The notes beneath the pieces are model-generated. The model had not been told where the DNA came from and searched no databases. It saw only the letters and a list, made by a program, of their open reading frames with translations. A DNA stretch of 64,000 nt from NCBI GenBank assembly GCA_012931725.1, contig CM022948.1, forward strand, positions 75,784,780 to 75,848,779, read 5' to 3'. Both the position numbers and the translations under genes were made by a program. Of this stretch, positions 1-11,683 are shown piece after piece. Source of the stretch: Litsea cubeba. Taxonomy: Eukaryota > Streptophyta > Magnoliopsida > Laurales > Lauraceae. Each line of letters opens with the position of its first letter. The stretch's first letter is position 1.

Positions 1-1319
1 TTTCAAAGAAAGAAATAAGCCTTTTCAATTTATGCATTTATGGCAATATAATCTCCTCAAATTCCTGCAATTATGGGTGTAATTAGGGTATTAATTTGGT
101 AATTGGGGGCCCTAAAAATTGGTTACCTTGTGGGGGGCCCTAGGCAGTGGCCTAGGGTGACTACCCATGAGAGCCGGCCCTGAGTTGACCCTACTGAAGT
201 GTGTGACACCCATCATATGAAGTGTGATCGAGACAATTAAGGGATCTGGACTCCACCTTTGCATTATCATGTCATTTACTCCTTCATCGATCACCTTATT
301 GTGAGTATTGAAAAGTATTTATGTTGCATCTACAAACACCTCGAGGTTTTGGTACGAATAGTGAGTCGAGAAAAACCAATATAGTATCAAAGTGAACTTG
401 CCATTAGCTTGAATTCTTAGCGGAAAGACTCGGCGCTAAAAAAAATGCATGTTGCCAAAAGTACGCCGACCGGGTTCCACCTGAGGGGAGTATTGAGGGT
501 GGGGTCTACCCAAAGGGGAGTACTAAAAAGTATTTATCCTTCCTCTACTAACGCCTCGAGGTTTTGGTACTAATGGTCAGCTAAGAAATCTTAATACAAA
601 CAATAATAACTAACCAATCAATGAGTTTTCATTAATTAGTTGTGGGATCGGTTTGCATGTCATTAATCCAACATGAGTCCTAGTTTGTTTGGAATAAGAT
701 TAGATTCTCAGTGCTAAAAAAAGGAAAAAAAAGGGTTGTTTTGAGTGGTTTAGAATTATTATGGTAACCTGGGTATTTCCACATTTCAACTGGACTCACA
801 AAGTTTTGAGAAATCATGTCTTGGAAATATTGGGTTTCTTAACACTACGATTTTTCTTTAGATACTATTGAGAAAATCTGAAAGTTTTTAGTTTTTAACA
901 ATTAATAAAATATTATCATTTGCCCCCTCCTAGGAGAGAATTCTAGCTCCGGCCACCTATGTCTCTAAGTTCTCTAGATTCCTCCCTATAGTGTCCTAGA
1001 GTCCCTTTAAATGGGCTCTTATATAATTTCACTAACCAAACAAGAAATTTTAGAAATTCTACACTGACATCTAAGATTTTTATTAAAACCAAACAATCCC
1101 TTCTCCGTCCCCAAGCTCCAAGCTGTAGCTCTGGATGTGTGTGTGAGCTAGAGTAGGTGAGTGACGTGAGTCTCAGAAAAGGCCCTTGTCCGTGTTTTAG
1201 GACTAAGCGAACACACTGACCACCTTATTCCCTATATCTCAATGCCAAAAGATGTCCTATTTACTTTAGACAATAGATATATATATGTAGAACTATTGAT
1301 TAGTCTGCTGCCCTGTCAT

Positions 1320-1322
<3 letters not shown>

Positions 1323-1354
<32 letters not shown>
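1323..1354. repeat. (GA)n microsatellite
   Basis: An uninterrupted GA dinucleotide run of about 16 units. The short open frame across it is a by-product of the repeat. Confidence 0.9.
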
Positions 1355-1358
<4 letters not shown>

Positions 1359-1955
1359 GGCTTAAGATATCAACCGACATATTGGTCAATGAGTTTCTCT
1401 ATATTTTTAGCTGATTTAGCTGATAAATTCAGATAGGTGATTTTCTACTGAGAATACTACAATGGGAGATTTTTAGTGAGTGCCTTTGCTTTGGGGTCAT
1501 GTTTTGGTGGAGGGTGAAGATTGAAAAACCCCTCTGCCCCTCATGCGTTCTCTCATAGGTGAAGACACCGATTTACTCATCATAACAGGTCACGTGCCCA
1601 AGTATCGATAAGTCTATGCCCTAAAATATTAATGAAATAACTATGTGCCCTGAATGAGTTTTGTCTGCCTTAGCGCGCGCCCCCTCCCCAAAAAATAAAA
1701 AAATAAAAAAAAATAAAAAAAAAAAATAAAAAAAAATAAAAAAATTTAAGTTTGAAGACCTCCATTTGCATCTTGTAAGCAATTTAGATCTAAATAACTT
1801 AAATCCCTTAACTATAATGCGAGGTCGAGATTGTAATAGAGGTCTATCAGGCTTTAGAGTTTCAGACTATTATTAATACCACAAAAATAGTATAAATCAG
1901 TATCAATTTGAGCTAAGTTTTAAAATCATGGTCTTGAGGATGACCAAAACGAGCA

Positions 1956-1984
1956 TAGTAGTAGTAGTAGTAGTAGTAGTAGTA
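1956..1984. repeat. (AGT)n trinucleotide microsatellite
   Basis: A run of about nine TAG/AGT trinucleotide units with no coding context. Confidence 0.9.
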
Positions 1985-2208
1985 AGAAATTATGATGTGT
2001 TCCATCACATAATAGAGATAGCAGTTAATCATCTAATTTACCTGTGAAGGCTTACCACGAGATGTCAACATTGTACAATCTAAGTAACTATATCTCTTCT
2101 TGAGACGAAGGTTTGAGTATCTCTTCTCACAATCTAACTAACGGTTGTCTCTTTTTCTTTTTTCCGTATTGTACGACTCCTACCATCGTCTAGGCAACTG
2201 CCTCGTAT

Positions 2209-2908
2209 AGTGTTCTCTCCTCTTTTCGCATGCGGGCATAGTGATTTGCATGTTAAGAAGGATTCCATACACAGATATGGTCTTCTTTTGTCAGGAATAT
2301 GTTCATCTAGCACATTCCTCTAGCATGCTAGATATTGCATGTGTCGGTTCAGTGTAATATGTGGGTCGATCTTGACGCGGATAAAGCATTCCAAGGACCT
2401 GCACTGCGTAAGCTTTTACTGGCCCTGGGAGATCCTTTCTTCTCTTTTCCCATGCCTCCACAGTGACTTGCAGGTCAGGAAGGAGATTCCATACACAAAT
2501 ATTTCCTCCTTTTATAAAGAAGGTTCATCTACCACATTCTTGGAGCTAGCATGCTAGATATTTCATGTGTTAGTACTCTCTTTAATAGAGAATATCACAA
2601 TTGAGTATCTTATGAGTAGGGCTGTCACCGGGCCGGTCAGGGCCAGGGTTCTCTAAGCCCTAGCATATGTGGGTCTGGCGTGGGATGACGGGCTAAAACC
2701 CTCGGAGCACCTGCACTACTTTGGTAATTAATTACTCGGCCCTTGAAGAGCTTTTCTCCTCTTTTCGGATGTGTCCATATCGCCAACTTGCATGTTGGGA
2801 AGAATTCCATACACAAAATATCCTCACCTCTTGTTAGGAGTTTCATCTAACATATTATTTCTGTGTGCTAGATATTACATGTGTCAGCTTTGTATAAAAG
2901 AGAATCTT
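2209..2908. repeat. Three diverged copies of a ~150-bp repeat
   Basis: Three similar blocks lie at about 2209-2358, 2430-2588 and 2746-2908. Each starts with a TCTCCTCTTTTC-like stretch, has GATTCCATACACA near the middle and ends with TGCTAGATATT.CATGTGT. Spacers differ in length. The spacer before the third block (about 2620-2745) contains AGGGCTGTCACCGGGCCGG, a sequence of the kind found at hAT transposon ends. The blocks do not look coding and their origin is unknown. Confidence 0.65.
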
Positions 2909-4349
2909 CTATTAGATATGATATGAAAAGGATGGGTTCACTTTAGATTAAGTACTAGACCTTGTTTTTTTTTTTTTATATTTTAGGACCTTAGAGGTGT
3001 TAAAAATCACGTGGCCAGCCAGCCATGGGTTTATGTAGGATTAAGCAGTTGGTTAATTGCCAAGAGATCATCACCCGTTTAAAGTCTTAATCTTTAATTT
3101 TATTAGAGTTTGGATTTAGATAAAAATCATGATGAAGAGTCTTGGTTTTGCAAACAAAACATTCTTTGTTCTTCCTAGAGAAGAGGAAGAAAAGAAAAGG
3201 GCAAACCATTATTATGTTTAAGGACAAGAAATTTGAAGAAACCTCTTATTAGCCTAACTTGTTAGTTTCTTAGTTTGCTTTCATTTGGTCAAAAGTATTG
3301 CTTTTCACTGAAAGACGGTGAAAAGCTAGAAACAGGATGCAGAACAGAGGATAGGGTTATGAGATAGATAAGACGTATCACCCCTCTTCTCAATTAGACC
3401 TAGATTCAAACACAAGAAAAGTAGATGATCGCTATAGGCTAATCCAATTACTGAGGACACGAGGAAGAGAACTAATGGCTTGAAGAGATGGCTCTCCTCT
3501 TCTCACCTGCAACTTCGTGTGGTAACATCAACTTGGATGGCGACATTACTGCCAACCATGAATTTTGATCCACTGGAGAGAGGGATCGATCTCCATATGC
3601 CATATAATGATCGTCAAACCTTACACACAAGTAAGAATTTCGACTACTCTCAAAATCTGGGATCATGATCTGTAGCTGTACGTGGTAAAGGCGCACCATA
3701 ACTCTTTATCTTTTATTCTTTACTCATTGAATGCGCTACCGGCCATGCATGGCAATTTTCCTATCAAGTATATGAGTATAAAATAAGAGTTTATCATAAT
3801 GGTTAATATATATATAATAGATAATGATCAGATCATTAAAGTTAAACTCAAGCAAATGAAAGTAAAGGAATAAATGAACAGGTGTTGATGCTAAAAGAGA
3901 GGATTGACCCCATTTACGGGTATAATCTTCAAAACCTTTGGCAAAGTATGATTTAAACGTTAAGTTTTAAATTCAAATCAATGATGCAAATGAGGTGTAG
4001 TATTTGATTTCGGATATAAAGATACTTGTGATTGATTTGTAAAATGATATAGGAATGGGACCAATTGATCTAACTTGACTGATTTTTTGTTTGACTAAGC
4101 TAAGATGAGTTTTGAGACCACAAGGTTAACATAATCGTATCATTATCTCAATTCTAGAAGTAGCTTTTAATTGCTTTCATCATTATATTTCTTTTGAAAT
4201 ATTTAGCGTAAGGGATGGAAGAGAAACGGGAAAAATCTTTTTGGAGCCAGGTTTTATAGGTACTGTAGTTATTAGGTATATTTGGGACAAATGGACTAGA
4301 AGAACACTACGTATATTGCTTGAGATTTTAGTTTTAATCAAATCATATA
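2909..4349. other. No recognisable feature
   Basis: AT-rich intergenic DNA. Short overlapping open frames on both strands near 3472-3699 show no recognisable domain or splice pattern. Confidence 0.5.
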
Positions 4350-4354
4350 TCTAA
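4350..4354. repeat. Target-site duplication TCTAA, left
   Basis: TCTAA directly precedes the left LTR and recurs at 15705-15709 directly after the right LTR, which fixes the limits of the element. Five base pairs is the usual LTR-retrotransposon duplication. Confidence 0.95.
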
Positions 4355-5211
4355 TGTAGGTGCAGAAAATAATGACCCACAATGAGAAGGTGCCTTAGAG
4401 GACTTATCCGATGACGATGATGACTGGGAATGACTGGATACCGTCCGAAAGCCTGAAAGAGAAGAGAAAACGATCAAAGGACCCTGGCCTGGGCGGCGCA
4501 AGGCTCTCCGATGCCAAAGTCAGTGTGGGAACTGGAACAATGGAGGGAGAGGGAGATAGTTGAGACAGAGTAACGGCTCTGTGTATGAAATTGTCCGTAC
4601 CTTTAATGGTGGTTTGAGTCTCTATTTATAGAGTTTGGGACGTGTCTCTTTGGGAGATGTCGTGGTGGGGTCTCATTAATCGACTGGGAAGCCATGACCA
4701 GCCCACGTTGTCATAAATGCGCGTCGGGTCAGCCCACGTCCCATTTAATGTGCCAGATCGTGTTGAACGCCTTTGGCGATAGGGGATCGTGGGATCTGCC
4801 CTCGGGCCTTGCCCTGATGTGGCCTCAGCCACTGGATGTCGTGTCTGTCCCACTAGCTCGTGCCTTTATCCCTCCACGTGCCTGGTGACGTGGAGGATGA
4901 GGGGCGTGAGTGGAGACTCTTTCTGGTTTCGGCTTTCATCCCGGCTTCTTCAGCCGAGGTGGAGCTTTCTGCCGAGATGGCATCCGGGGTGGCTTAGCCG
5001 AGGTGGAGCTCCCTGCCGAGATGACGCCTGGGCGGGCCAGTTCGGCGCTAAAGGCCCGGAGCTGCATGACTTCGGCCGGACCTCCTGTCCTGGTAGCCGG
5101 GGTGAGCCTGGTGCCATGTAGATGGCACGCGGATGGCACGTGAGAGTGCTTAGTCTCATCTGATGGCTGTGATTAGCGTAATCCTGTGGTTCTGGAAAAT
5201 CTCCCCACACA
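4355..5211 (-). repeat. LTR, 3' end of element (857 bp)
   Basis: Read on the plus strand it runs from TGTAGGTGCAG to CCCCACACA; on the element strand it begins TGTGTGGGGA and ends CCTACA, the standard TG...CA ends. It matches 14849-15704 except for an extra G near 5194 and GGGCG against GGGCA near 4905. A TATAAATA-type box lies on the minus strand near 4623-4630. Confidence 0.95.
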
Positions 5212-5225
5212 ATTGCCCCCTAGCC
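5212..5225 (-). promoter_or_regulatory. Polypurine tract of the gypsy element
   Basis: On the element strand, AGGGGGCAAT directly abuts the start of the 3' LTR. Purine-rich tracts at this place prime plus-strand DNA synthesis in LTR elements. Confidence 0.75.
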
Positions 5226-5480
5226 TTTGACCTCTTAAGCGCCCTAGCTTTTAGGGGTTGAAGGCTAGAAAAAACTATCTGGGGATACAGCGATCATTGC
5301 TTGGTGTCGCTCCGACTCTTTGAAGCAATAAATGCTCTGCCATGTTCGTCTTGGGAACCGAGTTGACGGCTACACGCGTAGCTTCTGCGCTGATTGCGTT
5401 GTCTCATTGATGGGACGGGCACGGGCTTTGAAGTGTCTCTTCGACTTCGGAGGCGGGTACCCAAATGAGGGTTCCCCTTC

Positions 5481-5490
5481 TACAAATAGG
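5481..5490 (+). promoter_or_regulatory. TATA-like box upstream of the antisense gene
   Basis: TACAAATAGG on the plus strand lies about 235 bp before the ATG at 5717 and about 150 bp before a putative 5' UTR intron (5633-5714; GTAAGT donor, CCTTTCAG acceptor). Together these suggest that the opposite-strand gene has its own promoter. This is inferred from sequence alone. Confidence 0.45.
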
Positions 5491-6242
5491 GTCGTCCCCT
5501 TCCTTTTCTGGCTTCTGATTCCTTTCGCCTTCGCCTTTACTTTCGATTTCTGCTCTGGTGCCTGAAATCTGTTCGAGGACGACGACCGTTAGAACGCGCC
5601 CGGATCTGCTTTTGATCTGCCTCTTTGTCCCTGTAAGTCGTTTTGTCCTTCTGTCTGGTTCTTCTTGGGGTTTTTCGTTTCTAGGGTTTTTTCTTTGTCG
5701 TCACTCCCTTTCAGACATGGGCACCCCTAGATTCAGGGTAGATTCTGATGAGGGCTTAGCTGAGTTTAGAGCTGCCTACAGCATTCCGGAGGGGGTTCGC
5801 CTGAAACCGGCGGACCCTGCCGACGCTGCCCTGTATCGCTGCTACGACGGATGGATGCCATTCCCTATGATCTCTGTGATCGAGGGTGGGGTCAGGTTTC
5901 CACTGGACCCCCTGCTTAGGGCCTGCCTTAGCCTTTGGTCCCTCGCCCCGGGCCAGCTGATGCCCAATGGCTACAAGGTCATCATGGGCACAGCGAAGCT
6001 GAACGAGATCTTGGGGACCAACTTAGGCCCTCACGACATCGAGGACGCATATGATATCTGCAAGGCTGGGGAGGGAAGATATTATCTCCGTGTGAAGCCG
6101 CAGCGAAGGGGCTTCGTCCTAGCCTTGGAGGACTCAAGTAAGAATGCTGAGGAGGATTTCTTCTGTGTCTCGGGGAACTGGGAGTTCGGCCCGGGTGAAG
6201 ACAGGAGGCTGTCGGTCCCACGTCGCCCTGGGGAAGTCCCAA

Positions 6243-6324
6243 GTAATCATCACTGCTTTTCTCCTTTACTGTTTTGCTTACCTTATTGATGCCGAACTGA
6301 CACCCTTTTTTGCTTGTTGAGCAG
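6243..6324 (+). other. Intron 1 of the antisense ORF
   Basis: An 82-bp GT-AG intron: donor GTAATC, pyrimidine-rich tract and acceptor TTGAGCAG. Splicing joins codon phase 1 to the frame of the next exon without a stop. The unspliced frame stops at 6287. Confidence 0.75.
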
Positions 6325-7307
6325 AGGCGGGTGCGAGGCGACGCCGAGCTGCTAGCGAAGGTTGGAGGAGGAATACCGACGACATCAACAAGGTCGAACG
6401 GTACAAGGGGCACGAGACCAGGTCAGCTTGGAAGCTGCTTGGATACACGCCGAGGTATCGCGGCCACTACCAGAGGACCGGAGTACCTGAGGTGGACGAG
6501 ATACACCCGGACCGTCCAACCGTATCAGTTGCGGTGTTTAGCGGGGTCCCCTTGACCGATCCCGTTGCCGACCGAACTGCGTCTGGTGCCGAGGCGTCTA
6601 CTTCTGATCCGGAGCTGCCGGACTTGTCGCAGATAGTGGAAGCTTATCTCTCTGATCGAGAGGACATGGAGGGAAGCTCAAAGGAGCTCGCTGTCAAGGA
6701 CCTGGCCGCCAAGTTTAGGCAGAGGTCGTCGTCTTCTGGGGCTCCATCGCCTGCCGGTACTCGTGCTGCTTCGGGTCCGGTGGGCGCCGGGGCTCCCTCT
6801 GCTCCTGCCCCTGCTCCGAGCGGGGGAGCCCGGCGACGCTCGCCTGACCGCTCGAAGGAGGGGTCCCCGCCCAAGAAGAAGTCCAAGGCGGGGGAGAAGA
6901 GCTCGAAGGCTGATCTGCAGTCGAAGGGCGAAACTCCTGAACGAGCCCCTGGGGCTAAAGCTCCATCCGAAAAGGGAGGCGAGAAGAGCGCGCCGAAGGA
7001 AAAGAGGGCGCCGGCCGAAAAGAGTGCGCCAATTAGCAAGTCGACTGTCGGGCCGACGCGCGAGCCTCTCATCTCGGCGGGGCAAGGGTCCGGATCGGCC
7101 TCCGGGCCCCGAACTGCCCCAGCACCGTGGAAGCCGAGAATGGAAACACAACCCGGCAAACCCCTGAGCGTTGAAGATCGACTGCTGGGAAATGCCGAGG
7201 TAATCGGGGCCCTTGCTAGGGCCTGTGCTCTGCCACGGGATATGGAGGAGCACGAGAAGTTTGATGACGAGAGCCTGATGTTGTCGGCGATCCAGGCCAA
7301 CATCCTG

Positions 7308-7384
7308 GTAAGTGTTTTTTGTGTATTCTTTCGAGTGGCCTAGCTCGGCTGTTCCTGTTTTGACCCTCCTCTTTTCCTTTGCAG
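7308..7384 (+). other. Intron 2 of the antisense ORF
   Basis: A 77-bp GT-AG intron with a consensus GTAAGT donor and a TCCTTTGCAG acceptor, in phase 0. The branch-to-acceptor region is pyrimidine-rich. Confidence 0.75.
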
Positions 7385-8502
7385 AATGTGCAGAGGCTCC
7401 TAGCCATCCTAGGAAGGAGGGATATGAACGCGTCGAGGGTGACCCGTCTGGAGTCCGAGCGGGGAAAAGCTGAAGAAGGAGCTGGAAGTGCAGCGGAAGG
7501 GAATGGAAGAACTCAAAGTGGCTAGCGCTGGAGAGTCCGCTCGGTTGGCATCAGCTCTGACTGAGAACGCCGAACTTTCGTCCAGGGCCAACCATATGAA
7601 AGGCGAACTCTGGATGAAGAACAAGAAGACCGCCGAACTGGAATCTGAGCTGGCCAGATTGAAGTCTGAGTCGACGGCTGAGGTAACAAGGTTGCGGGGG
7701 GAGGTCTTGGCTGGTCGCGCTGAGAGGGAGAAGCTGGTGAAGGAAAAGGCCTCTCTTCAGGCCGAGGCCCAGTCCGCCTTCCAGGATGGGGTAGATCGAG
7801 CCACTGAGCTGTACGAGAAGCAGGTGGAGGAGATCACCGCAATCTTATTCGAGGAAGGATGCCTGGCCGCACTGAGACGCGCGGGGGTCCCTGAAGACCA
7901 CCCTGTCTATCAGGACCTGCCGAAGTATGCGGACCTGGATCCTGAGCCGAGCTCCTCACCTGCAACTGAAAGCGCCCCGGTCGAAGCTCCTGCTGCTGGC
8001 GACGCTCCAGCTGCCCCGGTCTTGAGCGATGCTTTGGCCGTGCCTCAAGGTGATGCCTCTTCTGCGCCTGCTTCGGCTGAGGTACCGGTTGAAGCCCCTT
8101 CTGGTTCGGCCGAAGCTGCTGGTTCGGCAGATACGGTGATCGACCTGGTCGAGTCGCCGAAACCACAGTAACCAGGCTCCTCTATATTTCTGTCTTCTTT
8201 TATGTAAAATTTTTGCTTCTCAGCTTTGTAACGCTTGTCTGTTCAATGAAAGTCGAGCTTTTTCACTCGTGCATTTTCTCTCTGCATTTGTCTCTTTCAT
8301 TCCTGGATGTGCAACAGTATTTCTGTGCTGTGTATGTTTTGAGTGCTGGCACTGACCTCGGCCGAAATGGCTGGCCTTGCGCCGACGTGGACCTATGCCG
8401 TGGCCGAAAGCGAATTCGGCATGGTCTTCTCAGGGGTGTATGAACCCGGGCTTCAGGAAACTGACCTTGGCCGAACTGCCTTGCGCCGAGGTGCGAGGGG
8501 TT

Positions 8503-8955
8503 TATGAACCCGGGCTTTAGGAAAGGCTGAGTGTGGAACTCCAGGCCATTTCCAAGGCGTAGAGCCTTGATTGTGTCCAAGACACGGGCTTTAGGAAAGG
8601 CTGAGTGTAAGAATTCCAGGCCATTTCCAGGGCGTAGAGCCTTTATTGTGTCCAAGACACGGGGCTTTAGGAAAGGCTGAGTGTAAGAACTCCAGGCCAT
8701 TTCCAGGGCGTAGAGCCTAGATTGTGTCCAAGACACGGGGCTTTAGGAAATGCTGAGTGTAAGAACTCCAAGCCATTTCCAGGGCGTAGAGCCTTTGCTG
8801 TGTCCAAGACACGGGGCTTTAGGAAAGGCTGAGTGTAAGAACTCCAGGCCATTTCCAGGGCGTAGAGCCTAGATTGTGTCCAAGACACGGAGCTTTAGGA
8901 AAGGCTGAGTGTAAGAACTCCAAGCCATTTCCAGGGCGTAGAGCCTTTGCTGCCG
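8503..8955. repeat. 76-bp tandem repeat array in the gypsy element
   Basis: Five to six copies of a ~76-bp unit containing GGCTTTAGGAAAGGCTGAG, then CATTTCCAGGGCGTAGAGCC and TGTCCAAGACACGG. Copy starts are near 8508, 8585, 8662, 8737, 8814 and 8890. The array lies between the convergent ends of the antisense ORF (8171) and integrase (9010). Repeated open frames here on the minus strand come from the array. Tandem repeats in the 3' untranslated part of Tat elements are known in other plants. Confidence 0.9.
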
Positions 8956-9009
8956 GAGTCGACCAGAGAGACGACAGATTGATGACAAGGCAAAAGATTC
9001 ATTACATCT

Positions 9010-10952
9010 TTAGAAATAAAATTTCTTCAAGTGGGATGCATTCCACGGTCTCGGCAAAGAGTTGCCTTCCAAGTCTTCGAGCTTGTAGGCTGACTTTCCG
9101 GCCAGTGAGACTACTCTGAACGGGCCACGCCAGTTCGGGGCAAGCTTCCCCTCGTTTGGTTCTTTGTCAGCTGGCAGGGTCTTCTTTAAAACGAGCTCTC
9201 CCGCGGTGAACCTTCTTTCTTTAACATTTTGATTGTATGCCCTGGCCAACCGCTGCTGATAGTCGGTCAGTCTCAGGGCTGCTGCTTCTCGTCGCTCGTC
9301 TGCCAGCTCCAGCTCCATTGCCAGGTTCGTCTCATTTCGGCCTTGGTCGACCAGCTCTGTCCTCAGGGTAGGAAGGCCGATTTCCAAAGGAATAACTGCC
9401 TCCATCCCGTAGGCCAGAGAGAAAGGTGTTGCCGAGGTGGACCTCCTTGGAGTTGTTCTGTATGCCCACAGCACGCTCGGAAGCTCCTCTGTCCATCTGC
9501 CCTTTGCCTTGTCCAGTCGCTTCTTCAGGCCGTCCAGGATCACTTTGTTGGAGATTTCTGCCTGGCCATTACTCTGTGGATATGCCGGAGTGGAGTAATG
9601 ATTTCTGATGCCGTGCCCATGGCAGAAGTCTTTGAAGGACTTGGAATCGAACTGAGTCCCGTTATCCGAAATCAGGATCCGGGGGATGCCGAACCTCGTA
9701 AGGATGTTTTTCCAAACGAAATTCCTGGAGTCCCTGTCCGTGATTGAAGACAACGGTTCAGCCTCTATCCACTTTGTGAAGTAGTCCGTAGCCACTATCA
9801 GCCATCTCTTGTTCCCTGAAGCTCGATGAAGAGGCCCCACAATATCCAGGCCCCACTGAGCGAAGGGCCATGGGCTAGAGAGGGGACTCAGATCCTGTGC
9901 TGGCTGATGGAGGGAGTGGGAGAACTTCTGGCATTTCTCGCATTTCCTGGCGTAGACCTGGGCGTCCTTCTGCATGTAGGGCCACCAGTAGCCCTGGCTT
10001 ATTGCTCTGTAAGCCAGGGATCGACCTCCTATGTGACTGCCGCAGATTCCTTCGTGGATCTCATACAGGAAGTCGTCCACCTTGCTCGGATGGACGCATT
10101 GGAGGTATGGACCTGTGAAGGACTTCCTGTAGAGTTTGCCTTCGGGAGAGAGCCAGAATCGCGCTGCCTTGAGTCTGATCCTGTGGGCTTCAGCTTTGTC
10201 CTCGGGGAGCTGGTCGTCCTTGACGTAGGCGACAATTGGATCCATCCAGCTCGGGCCGAGGTCAGCACAGAGGACAAGCCGAGATGAATGGAGTTCTAAG
10301 CTCGACCTTGAGACTGACCCAACCTCGATGGTCCTTTTCTTGCCTGCTTCGACAGCGGAGGCCAGGTTTGCAAGCGCATCTGCGTGCGTGTTAGTATCTC
10401 GGGATATTTGCCTGACCTCGGCTTTCTGGAAATGAGAGAGCAGTTTTTTCGCAAGGGCGAAGTAGGCCACCATCCTGTCGTCCCTGGCCTGGTAGTCTCC
10501 AGCGAGCTGGCTAGTCACCAGTTGAGAGTCGCTGAAGATCTCCAGGTGCTGGGCTCCCAGGATTTGGGCGCTGTTCAACCCTGCAATCAGTGCTTCGTAC
10601 TCTGCCTCATTGTTTGTTGCGTTGAAGTCGAGGGTGAAAGCCTGCTCTATGACCAGTCCCTCTGGCGATTGGAGAACTATGCCGGCGCCAGCTCTCTTGG
10701 AGGTGGACGACCCGTCGACAAAGATCTTCCATGCCGAGGTGGGAGCCTGTTCGACATCATTTTCTATTGGCCCGTGCCCTGTGCCCCCCAGTGCCGTGCC
10801 GAGCTGGGTCGGAGCCGGGTTGGGGGAGACGAATTCGACAATGAAGTCTGCCAGGATCTGGGCTTTGATCGCAGTTCGGGGACGGTACTTTATGTCCTAC
10901 TGCCCCAGTTCAACTGCCCACTTTGATATTCGGCCTGAAAAATCAGCTTTTT
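9010..10952 (-). pseudogene. Pol 3' part: archaeal-type RNase H plus integrase
   Basis: Open from 10578 to the stop at 9010, and readable in the same frame back to about 10946 except for a TAG stop at 10899-10897, where the family normally has a tyrosine. The RNase H segment has FVDGSS, NNEAEYEAL and FSDSQL motifs, the second RNase H typical of Tat elements. Integrase, counted from the methionine at 10578, has an H-H-C-C zinc site (H175, H182, C213, C216), catalytic D245, D305 and E341, and a C-terminal NWRGPF segment. It would insert element cDNA into chromosomes. The integrase core looks intact; the break lies upstream, at about 10948-10952, where one A of a homopolymer appears to be missing. 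Confidence 0.9.
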
Positions 10953-11683
10953 GAACACTGAACGGAGTGGATGCTCCGTAATTACCACAATGTTGTGGGA
11001 TTGGAAATAATGGGAGAGCTTGCGGGAGGCACTGACGAGAGCCAACGCAAGCTTCTCCAATAGAAGGTACCTGGTCTCGGCATCGAGCAGTGTCTTGCTC
11101 GTGTAATAGATTGGCTTTTGAACTCCCTCGTCCTCCCTGATGAGGACGGAGCTCACTGCGTTATCCGAGACCGCAAGGTACAAATACAGAATCTCCCCCA
11201 AAGTTGGGGTGGAGAGTAATGGTGGTGACATTAAATAGGTTTTGAGTGCGGCCAATGCCTGGTCGCACTCAGGGGTCCACTGGAACTTCAGATTTTTCTT
11301 TAAAAGCTGAAAGAAAGGCCTGCACTTATCTGATGACCGGCTGATGAAGCGGTTGAGTGCTGCAGCCATTCCTGTGAGCTTCTGAACTTCCTTCGTGGTG
11401 GAGGGGCTCTGGATATTCTGGATCGCGGTGATCTGGTCCGGATTAGCCTCTATCCCTCTCCGCGTTACCAAGCTGCCGAGGAACTTGCCAGAGGCTACGC
11501 CGAAGGCGCACTTGGAAGCGTTTAGCTTAAGCTTGTATGCGCGAAGGATGTCGAAGACTTGGCCGAGATCAACCAGATGATCGCCGGAGTGCACTGATTT
11601 GACGACCATGTCGTCGATGTAAACCTCCACCGTCCGGCCGAGCTGAGCCTGGAACATTTTTGTGACGAGGCGCTGATAGGTCG
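10890..11683 (-). pseudogene. Pol middle part: reverse transcriptase end and first RNase H
   Basis: The frame contains the reverse-transcriptase active-site motif YIDDMV (methionine at 11657 upstream of it), the thumb and connection region, and the gypsy RNase H with ETRYLLLEKLALAL. It enters from the preceding frame through an extra C in a six-C run (11684-11689, plus strand). It leaves through a deletion in an A tract at 10948-10952, after which this frame runs out of frame to a stop at 10890. It normally copies element RNA into DNA inside the virus-like particle. Confidence 0.9.

Larger units (their letters stand above)
1..2208. other. Non-coding stretch with simple repeats
   Basis: I see no gene here. 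Bases 90-181 (GC-rich, ending in GAGCCGGCCCTG) look like one end of a small DNA transposon whose other end would lie outside the window, but I cannot prove it. The stretch contains a (GA)n run at about 1323-1354, an A-rich tract at 1688-1745 and an (AGT)n run at about 1956-1984. Open frames are short and overlap these repeats. Confidence 0.5.
5717..8171 (+). pseudogene. Antisense extra ORF of the Tat element, 3 exons, one frameshift
   Basis: A spliced gene on the strand opposite to gag-pol. Exons are 5717-6242, 6325-7307 and 7385-8171; introns of 82 and 77 bp have GTAATC and GTAAGT donors and GCAG acceptors. The first splice joins two open frames exactly. A further likely 5' UTR intron (5633-5714) ends 2 nt before the ATG. 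The N-terminal ~175 residues, with a segment reading FPLDPLLRACL..LAPGQLMPNGY, resemble the family labelled putative gypsy-type transposon / plant transposon protein (Pfam PF04195, from memory). The middle is rich in Pro, Ala, Ser and Lys. The C-terminal part is a long coiled coil followed by an acidic, Ala/Pro-rich tail. Exon 3 enters in a frame that stops at about 7523, whereas the coiled coil is in the next frame: one extra base lies in the G/A run at 7461-7468. The function of this family is not known. The frameshift may be a base-calling error. Confidence 0.75.

Noticed and set aside
4694..5210. Several ORFs of 64-110 codons duplicated at 15188-15725
   Set aside because: They lie in the two LTRs and occur in competing frames on both strands; no sign of coding.
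6644..7303. Minus-strand 219-codon frame opposite the antisense ORF exon 2
   Set aside because: It mirrors a GC-rich, Ala/Pro/Ser-coding exon; the plus strand has splice signals and continuity with exons 1 and 3.
8263..8888. Minus-strand repeated frames (LYALEMAWSS)
   Set aside because: They arise from the 76-bp tandem array, not from a gene.
8503..8955. A CRISPR-like array
   Set aside because: Repeats are directly adjacent with no unique spacers, in a plant retrotransposon.
9229..10926. Plus-strand open frames opposite integrase and RNase H
   Set aside because: They are shadows of the minus-strand pol gene; only the minus strand shows catalytic motifs.
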